A stretch of 64,000 nucleotides of DNA from Lytechinus pictus. Lineage: Eukaryota; Echinodermata; Echinoidea; Temnopleuroida; Toxopneustidae. Each line of letters begins with the position of its first letter. Position 1 is the first letter of the stretch. This document shows positions 11,673-22,340 of the stretch, piece by piece. The stretch spans positions 6,773,501-6,837,500 of the forward strand of contig NC_087245.1 of assembly GCF_037042905.1 (NCBI RefSeq). Reading direction: 5' to 3'. Under the pieces are notes generated by a model. The model saw only the letters and a program-made list of their open reading frames with translations, was not told the DNA's origin and searched no databases. Position numbers and translations under genes: made by a program.

Positions 11673-14600
11673 TGTCGTCGTTGTTAGTCTTTTCTTACCT
11701 GCTATTATAGCTGCCTCTCCAGCTGTCATATTAAACTGTGATTCCATGAATTTCGGACCGAATACACCCACAGCGACCAGTATAAATGTTTCCATGGCAG
11801 TCGATAAATTGTTGAACATAAAGGGAGGATTTTTTAATAGTGTCCACAAAGCTTTGGGGAATTGCATAATTGATTTCCATCCCGACTTCGCTTCAAATTC
11901 TGTTCCTTTCTGTGTTTCAACCACACGCTGGGCAAAAATTGCCTTTCCACCTGTAAAAAAGGGATTACAGATTTAATGATTATAAGTGGAGAAAAATGAA
12001 CTCTTCTCTAGACAATAGAATTAATGGGAATATAAAAATACAGAAAGGGTCAATATCAATTCAAGTTCACCCGAACGAAAAAAAAATACAAAGAAAAATT
12101 TTGAAGCAAAATATCCTTATTTTTTCATTAATTTTGATTTTTTAAATTTGCATTAAAAATGTGAAATGAGAGACCCGACGATGTCATAGCCCACTATCCC
12201 TTTTACTTTGTCTTTTTTAATGATAAATATATATAATTTCAAATAAGTACAAAATGAAGTTTCTACTCCAAAAATGTTAACTATGGTTTTAATCCTCACT
12301 CGTCCCGGCACGAAGTTTGGGGTGGATGGGAGCAATGATTCTTAGTGTCTTTTGTGTCAGTGAAGGGGGAGCATGGGCTTGTTACCGCTTCTTTTGGAGG
12401 GATCACTTTTTGAAAAGTTACCTCTCGTGACAAAAACAGTCACCCATACACATGATGGAGGTAGAATTGGTCTACATTTGCCTCATTGATAATTCAACAA
12501 GCAACATAAAAAAAACGTCAACTAAAACAAAAAGGATGATCGCCATTTCCGATGTGGGGTAATTTTCAACGGAGGCGGTCGTGAAAAGCCCTAGCTAGCT
12601 AGTATACCTGGTAATGATCGACTGTATCCAAGGAATGGAATAACGATAGAGAACGATATTAGAGCTGCTACTATAAAACCAAGCCACCAAGCACCAACCC
12701 ATGTAGGATCTGAAGGACTGATGTCAAGCCTATATAGTAGAAAAAGGAAGGGAATGTTTGTCATTATCATGAGCAGTCAAAAAGTACGATAGTATTAGAA
12801 GCATGTTTTGTATATTTAGCTGAGGAAGGAAAAGAAGGAGAAAGAATGAGAATCTACAATTGTTCATTTTCTTGAAAGTAAGTCTTAGTTTATTATGCCA
12901 TTATGTCGCCGGAAATCTCAAACAAAATACACAGCATGAATATGGAGAAAGCCCGCATACAAACATCTCAATTGACCATGTTGGCAATCATTTCGTGTAC
13001 AAAATATAGAATATCTCTTTTCCTCTTTAGCTCTATAACTGGCATTTCAGGGCGCATAACGGATTGAAACGTCTTGGAAATGATCGTGTAAAGTAGGCGA
13101 ACTTTGATAAACCGCTTGACTATCAAGCATAAGGAAAATTATTTATTTGTGTTTTTATTAACTATTTATTTACCAAAACTATCATAAAACCCCACTCTGT
13201 GCAGCGGAAACAAAATAACAGCAGCAAGGTCTCATTTGGTCAAGTTCTTGACGTTTGTGTTTATTTTTTCCTGTACATGTTTGTTTCAAAAGATAGAAAA
13301 TAATAAAATAGGTCCACATCTACTCTAGATCATGCTATCCATGTTTCAGAAGAAAAAAAGTTTCTTCGACGGACACCAAACTAGGATGAACGTCTTTCTT
13401 AAGTTAAGGGATATGAAATGAATTTATGCAATATTGACTACGCTAAAATGATATATTTTCCATGTATAAACTGTGAAAGGCCATTAATCCCCTCTAACAT
13501 CTATTCCAAGTAATGCAACTCTCCAGGATGTAAAGATTGTACTCACTCATCTGCGGCCTGTAGTTCGGTATAGAGACCGAGGAAGAGTCCTCCCACAATG
13601 TACCCTATTGCTGGTCCCAGAATGGCCATAGATTTAAACACACCTGTAGAGAAAAGGTTAACAATATAATGAATGGGGGAACGCAGAGAACGAAAAAAGA
13701 GAAGGGAAAAAAGAAGAAAATTGTGAAAAAAGAAAGAGGAGAAGAAAAAGTAAATGTTTAAGAGAGAGAGAGAGAGAGGGGGGAAGATAATACACGATAA
13801 ATTTAGAAAAATGAGTAGTGCTCAATAGGGTCGAAAGGGCCTCAGACAAGCCTTCATTACCCGCTGAACTCATCATCTGATCAAGATATTTTTTTAATGT
13901 GAATGAAGATCGGCAAGCCTTCAGGTCGCCAAAGAAATCATCTGATCTTGAAATTTTGCAATATTAATGGAGATTTTGGACTGACCAACCTAAACGTTCC
14001 CAAACAACTCCATCTGATCTAGAATGTATCTAAACTTACTATAGATTTTAAACTTCAATGAAATCTTATAGACTCAAATTGCATTTGCCTATGGTAGATT
14101 ATTAATTGCAATCACCAATTTTTCACCCTAATCAGGAGTTGGCTTATAAAGTGAATACAAATTGTTGCGAATACAAAAAAATATAAGCCTGTTTTTTGTC
14201 ATATTACTGGATGAAATAAACAAGCCCCTTAACATGCTTAAGGCCCTGTCACATCGTTCCGTGCAAGCCTTTAAGGGAATGATGATATGTGCAAGAAATA
14301 TTTGTCTATGTTAAAAACCCAATGCGTAAACATAAATGGAACTACTAAATCCTAGTTGTAACATCGTAAAGCGTGGCCAACGGTTGCTTTGATTTAATTG
14401 GGTTATGAGAAGAAATAAGCACACTTACACTAACAATTCATTTGACATGTTTGAAATGAAATACTGTTTAGTAAGACCGTTTTTCAAACGTGATCCATAC
14501 CTATATAGAGCCCGGAGTTTGCTGACGACACATTCTCGTCGATATACGTGACACCGAGTGTGTAGAGAGGTGAGGCACCGATACCATGGAATACCTGAGC

Positions 14601-16431
14601 TAGGATGAATACTCCGTAAAAGTTGACTAGAGACTCGTCTTGTACTTCTATCGTCGTACATATATCGTTTGACGTTCGGTTTGTGTCGCACATCTCAAAA
14701 TCGGCATCCTATAGTATTCAAGATATATCAAGATTATACATAATTTGTCACACAAGGTTAACTGTTTCGAGATTATTTTATTGTATTAGACAAATCTTCT
14801 ATCATATCAATGTTCTAAACCGGAAGGCTGATTGGACAGGTGACATTGATCACATGTACTTGAGCTCGGAAGCTGTTTCTTTGGCATAAACACGTACCAT
14901 AACACGGCATAGATGCAAATGCCGAATGTGATCATTCCAAATGTCTTATTTGGGGCATTTTGATGACCGTGTAAGGTAGGAATAGGACAACGGGCATAAT
15001 AGAATGATCTGAAGCCCTTTTCATAAAAACTTACAACTTTGGTAATTTAATGATACTAAATTTGCTAATCACGGTAACTACCAAGGAAACAGTTGACAGC
15101 TGAGCCATCCGTTATCACATTGCTAAAATGGAATTGAGAGTGTTTATGAAACGGACCCAAGAACTAAATGTAGTTATGATTGCAAATTCATAAATATTGC
15201 GAAATAATGGTATTGCAGTCACAAACAAACTTGTATATTATGCAAACATAAAGTTAAAGCAGACAGCCTGATAATTACCTGGTATTCGTACTCTCCGCTT
15301 AAAAAGTGTGGAAACGTAAAAATAATCGAACCGATTCCAAATATGAAAGCCCCAATACCCAACCAGACTGGCTTGTGCGCCTTCTCGCCGAAGTACGTAA
15401 CGAAAATGATGATAACCATTACTGAGAAGTCATAGCTGCTGGAGATGAATCCACTACGGACGCTGGTGAATCCAAAACGGCGTTCGAGTGTGGTGATGAC
15501 CACATAGACTAGACCATTGACCGTCATACCCTGAGCGATTACGAAGATTGATAGGAAGAGGGTGTAGCCGACGATGTTATTACAACACTGTGAATTTAAA
15601 GCAGAAAGGGGAGAAATAGCGATGAACATGATAGGCGAAACTTTAACATTTACAGTATACCTGGTGGTTGTTTCGTAAAGCTGTTCTTAAGTTAAGAGCA
15701 ACTTTAAGAACAATTGATGATCCTTTCATACGCTCTAAATAATCACCAATGGTGAATTTCACTTACCACAAGAAAGGATCACCAGTCGTTCTTAAAGTCA
15801 CTTTGAACTTACGAACAACTTTATGAAACGGACCCCGGGTTTTCTCTCACGACGTAAAGTAACAGATGAAAGACACTTTATCATGAATGAATACCAATAG
15901 TATAGTTTGACTCTTTGCGTAAAGAGATGATACTGTCTCGTTATCAATCAGTGTATCCTTAAATACGTTTATGTGAAAACTAGACAACTCGACTCTAAAC
16001 TTTTGAAAGTACTTTGAAGAATAAACATGAATGAATTAATTGGGCACGGAAGGCATTGCGGGAAAATACTGGTATCTTTTATAAAAAGAATAGCGTACCT
16101 GTAAACATTGAGGTCTCCACCTAAACCACCCACATTGTGGATTATCATCTTCATCGGTATCGTTTTCTTTGGGTGGAAGTGCATCCGAATCCGCAATATG
16201 ACCATTGCCATTCGACATCGCCCTCGCCTTGCCGTCTGATGTTCCTCCATTTTGTTCGTTTACGTGACCGTTTTGTAACGTCGTCTCCGTCTCGACGGCG
16301 AGGGGGTTGTCAATTCCGAGTTCTAGTTCAGCTGCTCTCTGAGGGTCATTGAAGTTGGTTTGAGTACCCACCGTAGAGGGTGGCCTTAACAGTATCCTGT
16401 CATCATTGTTTGTTGTATACGTTCCATCCAT
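6228..16431 (-). CDS. Slco4a1-like: SLCO4A1-like organic anion transporter, copy A (11 coding exons, 743 aa)
   Basis: Multi-exon OATP-family gene. Coding exons in transcript order: 16431-16099, 15587-15279, 14708-14501, 13643-13547, 12729-12608, 11950-11699, 11088-10893, 8151-7983, 7498-7320, 7087-7023, 6529-6228. They total 2232 nt with the TAA stop; every junction is GT-AG and every phase closes. The start ATG has A at -3 and G at +4, and an in-frame TAA lies 9 nt upstream (16438-16440). Predicted layout: cytosolic acidic N-tail 1-105; 12 membrane segments from exon 2 to exon 11; OATP signature DPTWVGAWWLGF at 323-334; Kazal-like Cys-rich loop in exons 8-9 (Cys 522, 526, 528, 536, 547, 551, 567, 569, 588, 592). 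The TATLR, LGSIP and LIDRTCLIW motifs near the C terminus point to SLCO4A1 rather than SLCO1-3. Vertebrate relatives carry out sodium-independent uptake of thyroid hormones, steroid sulfates and prostaglandins at the plasma membrane; the substrate here is unknown. All key residues I can check are intact. Splice sites are read by eye, without transcript support. Confidence 0.93.
7023..7087 (-). CDS. Slco4a1-like: Copy A exon 10 (65 nt)
   Basis: Small exon, phase 2 in and phase 1 out, with acceptor TTTTCAG and donor GTAAGT. Encodes RCVSQSQRTFALGVQSVIYR and the start of membrane segment 11. Same length and phases as exon 10 of copy B, with S-Q-R-T and ALG conserved. Confidence 0.92.
7320..7498 (-). 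CDS. Slco4a1-like: Copy A exon 9
   Basis: Phase 0 in, phase 2 out. Encodes the second half of the extracellular Cys-rich loop (C567, C569, C588, C592; glycosylation sequon N574-T-T), then membrane segment 10 and the TATLR motif. Two codons shorter than the copy B exon because of gaps in the loop. Confidence 0.92.
7861..7893. repeat. Short hairpin CATATTGCCC...GGGCAATATG
   Basis: Two exact 10-bp arms separated by 13 bp, in intron 8 of copy A about 90 bp below the exon 8 donor. Likely a small foldback sequence; it might also act as structure in the pre-mRNA. Confidence 0.6.
7983..8151 (-). CDS. Slco4a1-like: Copy A exon 8 (Kazal-like loop)
   Basis: Acceptor TTTGTAG, donor GTAAGA; phase 2 in, phase 0 out; 169 nt as in copy B. 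Encodes the core of the Kazal-like domain in the large extracellular loop between segments 9 and 10: sequon N517-V-T, then CNGDCMC, NFQPVCGEDDVMYYSPCHAG and C551. It was not among the obvious open frames because it lacks internal Met starts; I found it from the cysteine pattern and matching phases. Confidence 0.92.
8467..10841 (-). mobile_element. PIF/Harbinger DNA transposon relic in intron 7 of copy A
   Basis: The ends match in inverted orientation: AGTTCCCACTGTCAC at 8467 and, on the other strand, AGCTCCCACTGTCAC ending at 10841. The match extends through CAATTTGCGC / CGATTCGCGC. Sub-terminal DNA on both sides is rich in CAATCGTGA/GTGATCG repeats. Between them on the minus strand lies a decayed Harbinger nuclease gene. 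Intron 7 is 2741 nt here but 398 nt in copy B; the 2343-nt difference is close to the 2375-bp element, so insertion after the gene duplication is the simplest reading. I could not settle the target-site duplication. Confidence 0.75.
9330..9965 (-). pseudogene. Harbinger transposase (HARBI1-type DDE nuclease), frameshifted
   Basis: Reading the minus strand and switching frames gives, in order: HKDLFQIFLLAMVDMD, then SDAQIFGDSELF, then NIAFF...WDKAFVLYIRKPYSRRV, then LSREERILNYRISYGRRVVE (upstream of NVF), then ILASRFRFLHRT, then ARCIWALLHY. These match the usual block order of PIF/Harbinger transposases (the D-A-Q block, the GD-AF block, and EERI-NYR with RRVVEN-FGILA-RFR). At least three frame changes are needed, so no functional protein is made. 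The N-terminal part and the Myb-like partner gene of intact Harbinger elements were not recognised. Confidence 0.8.
10893..11088 (-). CDS. Slco4a1-like: Copy A exon 7
   Basis: 196 nt, phase 1 in, phase 2 out, donor GTAAGT. Encodes segment 8 (IIVTPSSFIGALFGGWVV), a short loop with KYRGMMR, segment 9, and the start of the large extracellular loop (SCANVDFAGVTVNYG). Same length as in copy B. Confidence 0.93.
11452..11673. repeat. (CAT/CAC)n microsatellite at the start of intron 6
   Basis: About 220 bp of CAT and CAC triplets on the plus strand, read GATGATGGTG on the transcribed strand. It begins about 25 nt inside intron 6, just below the copy A exon 6 donor. Open frames across it (poly-His, poly-Ile, poly-Met) are artefacts of the triplet period. 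Confidence 0.95.
11699..11950 (-). CDS. Slco4a1-like: Copy A exon 6
   Basis: Phase 1 in and out. Encodes the intracellular loop 6-7 and segment 7 (FILVAVGVFGPKFMESQF), ending AAIIAG at the start of segment 8. One codon shorter than in copy B. The donor GTAAGA is followed almost at once by the GATGGT repeat. Confidence 0.93.
12608..12729 (-). CDS. Slco4a1-like: Copy A exon 5 (OATP signature)
   Basis: 122 nt, phase 2 in, phase 1 out, acceptor TATATAG. Encodes LDISPSDPTWVGAWWLGF, the family signature at the extracellular edge of segment 6 (D-x-[RW]-[IV]-G-A-W-W-x-G-[FL] type, with D323 present), followed by segment 6 and SRSLPG. Confidence 0.94.
13547..13643 (-). CDS. Slco4a1-like: Copy A exon 4
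   Basis: 97 nt, phase 1 in, phase 2 out, donor GTGAGT. Encodes GVFKSMAILGPAIGYIVGG, covering membrane segment 5, and the beginning of the loop with the TELQAADE acidic stretch. Copy B has one extra codon in this loop. Confidence 0.92.
14501..14708 (-). CDS. Slco4a1-like: Copy A exon 3
   Basis: 208 nt, phase 0 in, phase 1 out, acceptor ACTATAG. Encodes an extracellular loop with Cys and NRT/NFY context, then segment 4 (FILAQVFHGIGASPLYTLGV) and the TYIDEN motif. TYIDEN is the conserved OATP cytosolic loop after segment 4 and is identical in copy B. Confidence 0.92.
15011..15162. mobile_element. MITE-like element in intron 2 of copy A
   Basis: Imperfect inverted ends: GAAGCCCTTTTCATAAA on the left and TTTATGAAACGGACCC on the right, about 150 bp apart. 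The right end matches that of the 15659-15840 element, so the two probably share a family. Confidence 0.45.
15279..15587 (-). CDS. Slco4a1-like: Copy A exon 2
   Basis: 309 nt, phase 0 at both ends. Encodes CCNN followed by segment 1 (FLSIFVIAQGMTVNGLVYVV), RSGFISSSYDF, segment 2 and segment 3 (VWLGIGAFIFGIGSIIF). By eye it is a little over 60% identical to copy B exon 2. RSGFISSS is the usual OATP block between segments 1 and 2. Confidence 0.93.
15659..15840. mobile_element. MITE-like foldback element in intron 1 of copy A
   Basis: About 180 bp with long imperfect inverted arms (roughly 75 bp each). Left starts ACCTGGTGGTTGTTTCGTAA; the right arm read on the other strand starts ACCCGGGGTCCGTTTCATAA. 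Both arms share GATCCTTTC and TTTAAGAAC. No coding capacity. Confidence 0.65.
16099..16431 (-). CDS. Slco4a1-like: Copy A exon 1 (N-terminal tail)
   Basis: 333 nt ending in phase 0 at donor GTACGC. Encodes a hydrophilic Asn/Asp/Glu-rich cytosolic tail with no recognisable domain, then an acidic patch (DTDEDDNPQCGWFRWRPQCL). The NPQCGW...P.C.Q block is shared with copy B and is the conserved entry to segment 1; the rest of the tail is not conserved. Confidence 0.9.
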
Positions 16432-19400
16432 AGTTCTTTAGGTAATTTACCTTGTATTGCTCCTCAAACTAATCGTCTGGCGTCAGTGGAAAATGAACTT
16501 ATGGTCCTCCCTTACATTGACTACACTCACTGCAAAGAATGGATCCTCAGATAAGAATGCTAGTCCTTTGTAAGTCCATTTTGAAGAAGTCCTCTGTAAT
16601 ACTCATTCTGCAGAAGAAGAATATATAAATAAATGTATCACTATTTAGCTACCCATCACCTACATGTACCCCAGACAAAAAAATAATGTGCAGCCTACTG
16701 TCCGTACTAATATAATGAACATTATGATTTCCAAGCATTTATCTTTTCACTGGTAACCGAATCCGTTGTTCTAAACTTCAAACAAACGGATTCAAAAGTT
16801 CAAACATAACTAAACATGCAAAGTACGGTTAATAACGTTGATAATATGATAGGCCGACTGCATGATATGAAACAATAGTTTTTGGCTTAATCTTCATCAC
16901 ATCAGTAAATACTAGATTTAAGTAATTTACATCTAGGGTAAGCTGACCTCGTATTATCGTGATTTGATTCTATTAGTTATCTTTGAGTAAACCTTCGCTC
17001 CTATATTCATACAAAAAAAAGATCGCGGACTTCTAAAAACGTTACTGTCTGCGCACTCTACATAGTAAAGCGCTTTATGAAATACAATTATTATGATTTT
17101 GGGAACTATTTAGTTATTTATAGTAATTATCTAAGTTACTAGGCTCTAATACTGTCTGAAATTAATACCCGGAAATCAATAACTGAATAGAAAAAAGGAT
17201 GTGAGCCTCCGATTATCGTGGAGTGCAATACATCAAGAATTTATTAACACTAATAAATCACAGGCTCTTGGCACTTTGATATTAATGTATTGATTTCAAT
17301 ATTCTTCTCTGTCACTTTGCTCCATGACAGTATTGACTAAATCATCAAATTTACTGTCTGATTGGACAAGAATGTTCTATTTCTTTAGTAATATCCCTAC
17401 TGTTGAAAGTGTATTATGTCAGAGTATATCTTTGTACCTCTATCTTCTTATTTCCATCTTCTTCCCATTATTTCTTTCATTTCCTATTCATTATTATTTT
17501 TTGTCATTAGTCATACTCATATTTCAAAGCGTGTGTAATAGAGTCAGGCCAACAGCTGCCCCATCCATCGCAAAAATATTTTGAAAAAAATCTATGTTTC
17601 TAATATCAAATTTGTAGAAGAAGAAGAAGACGAAGAAGAAGAAGAAGTAGAAGAAGAAGAAGAAGAAGAAGGAAGAGGGGAGGAGGAGGAGAGGAGTAAA
17701 AATGAAATGAAGGAGAAGGAGAATGAGAAGAAGTAGAAGAAGAAGAAGAAGAACAACGACAACAATAAAACAACTTTAAATTACAAATACAAAATCCACC
17801 TTTGTGATTAACATGGTGGCTTCGCCCCATCCCTTATCATGCTTATGTCTGCGAAAAGAATCTATATACTATTGCCGTATGGCAGCAATGGCGAGTTTTC
17901 GCTCGGCGGAAATAGCCGTGTATTCGAATGAGTCAACAAGCATGCCAAGTGTATGGGTTGAAATTATTAACTCGTAAAATGGATATCATCAATTCTAAAT
18001 ATTATTAACTATGATTAAGTTTTGATGTATGATTGGGCGATTCGATATAGTGGGACAAAGGTCAAGTATACACACGTAACTCTATAACGTTTACCGATCT
18101 CAGTGATAATTAATTAAATAACATATTTACTATAGCTACATGAAATATTGCATCATTTGTGCAGGCCCTTTTAAACCTATTAATCAGACGCTGACTGCTC
18201 TTTCGTTCATTTTTTCGGATAACCGTTTGACAATGTGAGACACAAAATATTTCTAATTATCAAATTAAAATCATTATAATTTATTGATATTGGGAACCAT
18301 CTACAGTAAATTCCATCAAGTTTGATTAAATTTCCAAACATCCCAAAATTCACAAAAATAATGACAAATAATAAAGTCATTGCCATATAAACCAAATAAC
18401 CATCCATTTGAGTTAAATCGAATACAGAATATTTTTAAATAGTTTAAGATTGATTATCAAGTTTCCTTTAGCAATTCAAATAAGTGTATGTTTTAGAACT
18501 TTAGGTCAAGTGTTGATGCATGATAAACGGGAAGGGAGGGGGTAACGAAAATTGAGTCACTGTCTTGAGTGGCCAAATTATTTTGACAAACAAAATTAAA
18601 TCGATCCTTATTCCAAAAAGTATCTATTGATTAGCATACAAAAGCAATTGGCTATCAAAGAAAATGGAGTCGGTTTTTCCAGCGTGTCTGTGGCATTAAG
18701 ACTGAGTGTTAAAAGTTGGTCCCAAAACATAATATTTAGCCTTTAACTATAGCGTCTGTAAAACGGTAATTACATAATAAAATATTTAATACGTCTCAGC
18801 TCTCGATAAACGTTTAATAGTATGAGTTCTATGCACTGACATGTACATCACATAGTTATTTAAACATTATACGGATGGGGTGACATGTATAGGTCCGGTA
18901 ACAGCATTCACGAAATCGAAAATCATGGAATGTAATATATATATATATATATATATTTTTTTTTTTTTGGGGGGGGGTAATTCTATAGCAAAAGCATCGC
19001 TCTCTTTATTCATTTTGGTCTTAGCCGAAACCATTATATGAATGTCCCGATGGATAGAATTTATTTTATCAATCCCATATAAAATACATGTATTCACCCG
19101 CTGATTAATTAATTTCAATTGAAAAATAACCTAATCATAATTATAGGCCTTATAACTCTGTCCCATATCAGTTGAATACATGCATGTAGAATGTTTTTTT
19201 CCGAATTCGTCTCAATTATGTATAATATATTCGAAAAATCGTTGTTAATAATCACTCTAATTTTATCTTTCAAGGTGTAATTCTTAATGCTTTTAATTCA
19301 TTATTTCCTTTTCCAAAATTAAGACATTTACCACTTGCCGGCAAGAACTGTGCATTTGACTCCCTTTTAGCTTTATTTCATATCATTGTACTAATAAGGT

Positions 19401-20049
19401 CATAAAATTTCCTTTATGATGGAACTACATTCGTCATACATTCGTCATGATGAAGAAAATGTGATTTGCAGGTATGATACTCATGTCACAGTTGACTCAC
19501 CCTTATCTTTACTTTGTTTTATTACATTATAGGGTGGTAAAATATTTTTTTATGATGCATCTTTGAACACACTAAAGAAAATATGATTTCCAGTAATGAT
19601 ACATCATATGAATCACTTCATAAAAAAATGTAATTGATACTTGTAGAAAAGGAAGAATATATATTTTACTTACTATTAAGTCGATTCAAAATGATATTAT
19701 AAACGATAATCCAGTCACACACTTCAAGAAATTCCAGATGTAAAATGGGCTTACGTCTCGTCTTATAGTGGCAGGATTTAATACCTATACGCTTTTCAGA
19801 ATGTCATATTTGTATTACGTATGAGAAATTTAGAGTGACGGTCTATACAGACCCACATGAAATGCATCATTTATTAGTGACATATTAATTTTGGACTTTG
19901 CCCGGTATCAATTAGCGATCTCTTGCTCACATCGGAAGATTGTGCTTGCAAACTCAGTACGATTCGAAGTATTTGTTTTACACTAATCGAAGCAGTACAC
20001 TGATAAGTTTGGACGCGATAATAAACAAGAAACAAAACAATGATCTGAT
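16432..20049. other. Upstream flank of copy A, no gene seen
   Basis: Should hold the 5' UTR and promoter of copy A. I could not fix a transcription start or upstream non-coding exon. Contents: a (GAA)n tract, a short (AT)n run beside T and G homopolymers at about 18937-18977, and otherwise AT-rich DNA. Open frames are short and unsupported. Confidence 0.55.
17615..17752. repeat. (GAA)n-rich simple repeat
   Basis: Purine tract of GAA/GGA triplets with interruptions on the plus strand, upstream of copy A. The Ser/Leu-rich frame on the other strand is an artefact. Confidence 0.9.
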
Positions 20050-20341
20050 GATGAGAAGATGGGCGTTAGTCTTGTGACATTTTTAATCCATCCTTCAATT
20101 TTGGTTTAATATATTGTTACTTTACATGTCGTGATCTATTTTCATTATGTTTTGTTGAGTGTTCTTTAAAGAGTCACGTGGCATGGTCCTGATGGGAAGC
20201 GGGTAATTTTAGTAATTTTATATCATTTCATGTTTGTATTTGAGTATTATTCTATTGTTGTAAATTGTACACTTGTTTTTATTCAGCCTTTGGCTGCGAG
20301 GCATGTTTTTAATAAACCATTATTGAATTGAATTGAATTGG
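20050..20341 (+). mobile_element. 3' end of a non-LTR retrotransposon
   Basis: Ends with AATAAACCATTATTGAATTG and continues as a short tandem ATTGA tail to about 20341. A 3' microsatellite tail after AATAAA is typical of 5'-truncated CR1/L2/Jockey-type LINE copies. No coding part is recognised; the left limit is approximate. Confidence 0.55.
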
Positions 20342-20349
20342 GTGCTGAT

Positions 20350-20600
20350 ATACCGGAGGGGGGGGGGGGGAGGGCTGCGTCGTGTGTTTATTCTCCGTAG
20401 GCTGCACCCCCTGGGAATCTGGTAGGTATGCTGAATATCAGAAATAAAAAAAACTAACAAATAAAATAGGACCAACATTTTTGCATTTGCTTGTCAATTT
20501 TTTTCCTTAACCAAAATCACCGTCATTTTTTAACGAAACTTTTTTTTGACTTGTCAATTTTTCTCCTTGAGGGTGAAAAACTATTTTTGTTTTGTTTTGA
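20350..20600 (-). repeat. Dispersed repeat with G-run and TTGCTTGTCAATTTTT motifs
   Basis: Begins with a run of 12 G next to AGGGCTGCG, then carries two copies of a CTTGTCAATTTTT-type segment about 75 bp apart. In opposite orientation it resembles the repeat at 31995-32535 (ACAAAATGAAGG and TTGACAAGCAAAAA motifs), so it belongs to the same interspersed family. Confidence 0.5.
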
Positions 20601-21521
20601 ATGTCCAGGGCTCAGTCATGTGGCTCCCTTTGTTTCTCGTCTGACCAACATTGTTTAACTTTACATGTTATAATATAGCCATGACCATAAATAAAATAAA
20701 TTGCCCCTCATCCAATTATTTTTTTTTCTTGGAGTGCACTTCATTACAATTTATTTCACTCAACTCATACAAGGTTGCCATTCCTTGGTTCAGTGCATGC
20801 TTTAGTCAATGAGAATTACATTTTCAAGTATGATACCATGGATACTGAGCGGCGTTATGAATCCGATGATCTAATAAAAAGGTAAGCAAGTGATCAGAGC
20901 ATCCAGGATTAACACAAAGGTTGAAAAGAACGACTTATTGAACACGTTTCGTACATTTTTCCAAAAATTTGCAATGCAAAAATAACTTTTTTTTCAAAAT
21001 ATATGGAGGCACTTGTCCCCTGCTCCAATTATTGGTGCATGTGGCTATAACACCCTCACTCACCCCATCACCAGCCTCCACCCCACCCAACCTCGGGCCC
21101 ACCCCACCCCAGGCCCCACCCATAAATCATACATTCATCATGTTCATGTTTGGATTTGATAATTCACAATATGTACGTCAATTTGTTCAGTCTTTTAAAA
21201 CCTGTGAGTTATATTAAGACATGACGTCCGACAGACATCATAATCCCGACCTTTCGTTGGAGAACGCGAACGCTTATTTGCGACGGTAGTTGATTTTGGA
21301 AGAGACTTTTGGGCCCGTCGTCATGGTCGTAAAACTTTGTCCTGCAATGCAAATTGTGTGACATGAGATTTTTTTTTCGTTTCGCATCTGGAACGGAAAC
21401 ATTCAATCTGCGTTTCGTGTGCAAAACTCTGGTTGCTACTATGGTAACAGCGATATATCCGATTTAGGACGACTTTCCAAAGCCACATTTGGTTCCTCCC
21501 AGAGCTCGAGATGCCGCCCGG

Positions 21522-21811
21522 GGACCCACTTCCATTGAAGAGTGGATACCAGGCGCGACCACGCGTAAAAAGGGAAAGAGTGGGCAAGTACGTTACGTAT
21601 AGGCCTATGTAACGTTATCAGGGTGTCAAAAACGATGTTTAAAATACTGAAAAGGAGGATATGTTTTCAATACTTGTAGGGTTTCACAAGCTAAATACTT
21701 GTTAAGAGATGCATTTTCATAATCTGGAATGACTTGCTTCCCTTGTTTAGGGTGCTTTTCGAAACCCCATGGTCGTGCCTGGTATCCACTCATCAATGGA
21801 AGTGGTCCTCC
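21522..21811. repeat. Inverted repeat pair (about 42-bp arms)
   Basis: The left arm includes CACTTCCATTGAAGAGTGGA and TACCAGGCGCGACCACG; the right arm (21769-21811) is its near-exact reverse complement. The arms lie about 200 bp apart. Likely a foldback or MITE-type element without coding capacity. Confidence 0.65.
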
Positions 21812-21861
21812 CGAGAATTTGAATCTAATCCCCCATTTCTGGGGAAAGTAAAACATAATGC

Positions 21862-22014
21862 CCATTACATTGTGTGCTAGAGGCATACCATTTGTGTAGA
21901 AGGAGTATACAAAAGAAAAAACCCCGCAAATACGTCTGAATTTCAGTCGATTTTGAGGGTTTTTTTTTTGTTTACTCCTACACAAACGACATGCCTCTAG
22001 CACACAATGTATAG
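21862..22014. repeat. Hairpin element (about 50-bp arms)
   Basis: Left arm ACATTGTGTGCTAGAGGCAT; right arm ATGCCTCTAGCACACAATGT. Both continue through TTTGTGTAG(A)AGGAGT-like DNA to A-rich and T-rich inner ends. It lies right next to the 21522-21811 inverted repeat, and the two may be parts of one composite element. Confidence 0.65.
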
Positions 22015-22340
22015 GCATATTGCATATGCTGTGTACATATCAACGCATGCGAAATGGTTTCGGCTGGAGAGGTGATCTGACCCATGGAATCAATTAAAAT
22101 AATCCACATTAAATGCAATACCGATTCGATGGCCTGTAATGACCTATATCTAAGCCTTAATTCAGTAACCTTTTCCTCACTCAATATGTACTCGATTTGT
22201 TTGAAAAAACACTTTCTTATCCATGTCATAATCTATTGTAGGTCCTGCATTTCGAATATCTCCAGCCATCAGTCATAATATACATGCATGTATGGTGCGG
22301 GTGTCGCGGGAAAGAATTTTGCACACGAAAAGCAGATCTG

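Noticed and set aside
11403..11976. Poly-His, poly-Ile and poly-Met open frames
   Set aside because: They are translations of the CAT/CAC microsatellite and the antisense of exon 6; the triplet period alone keeps them open.
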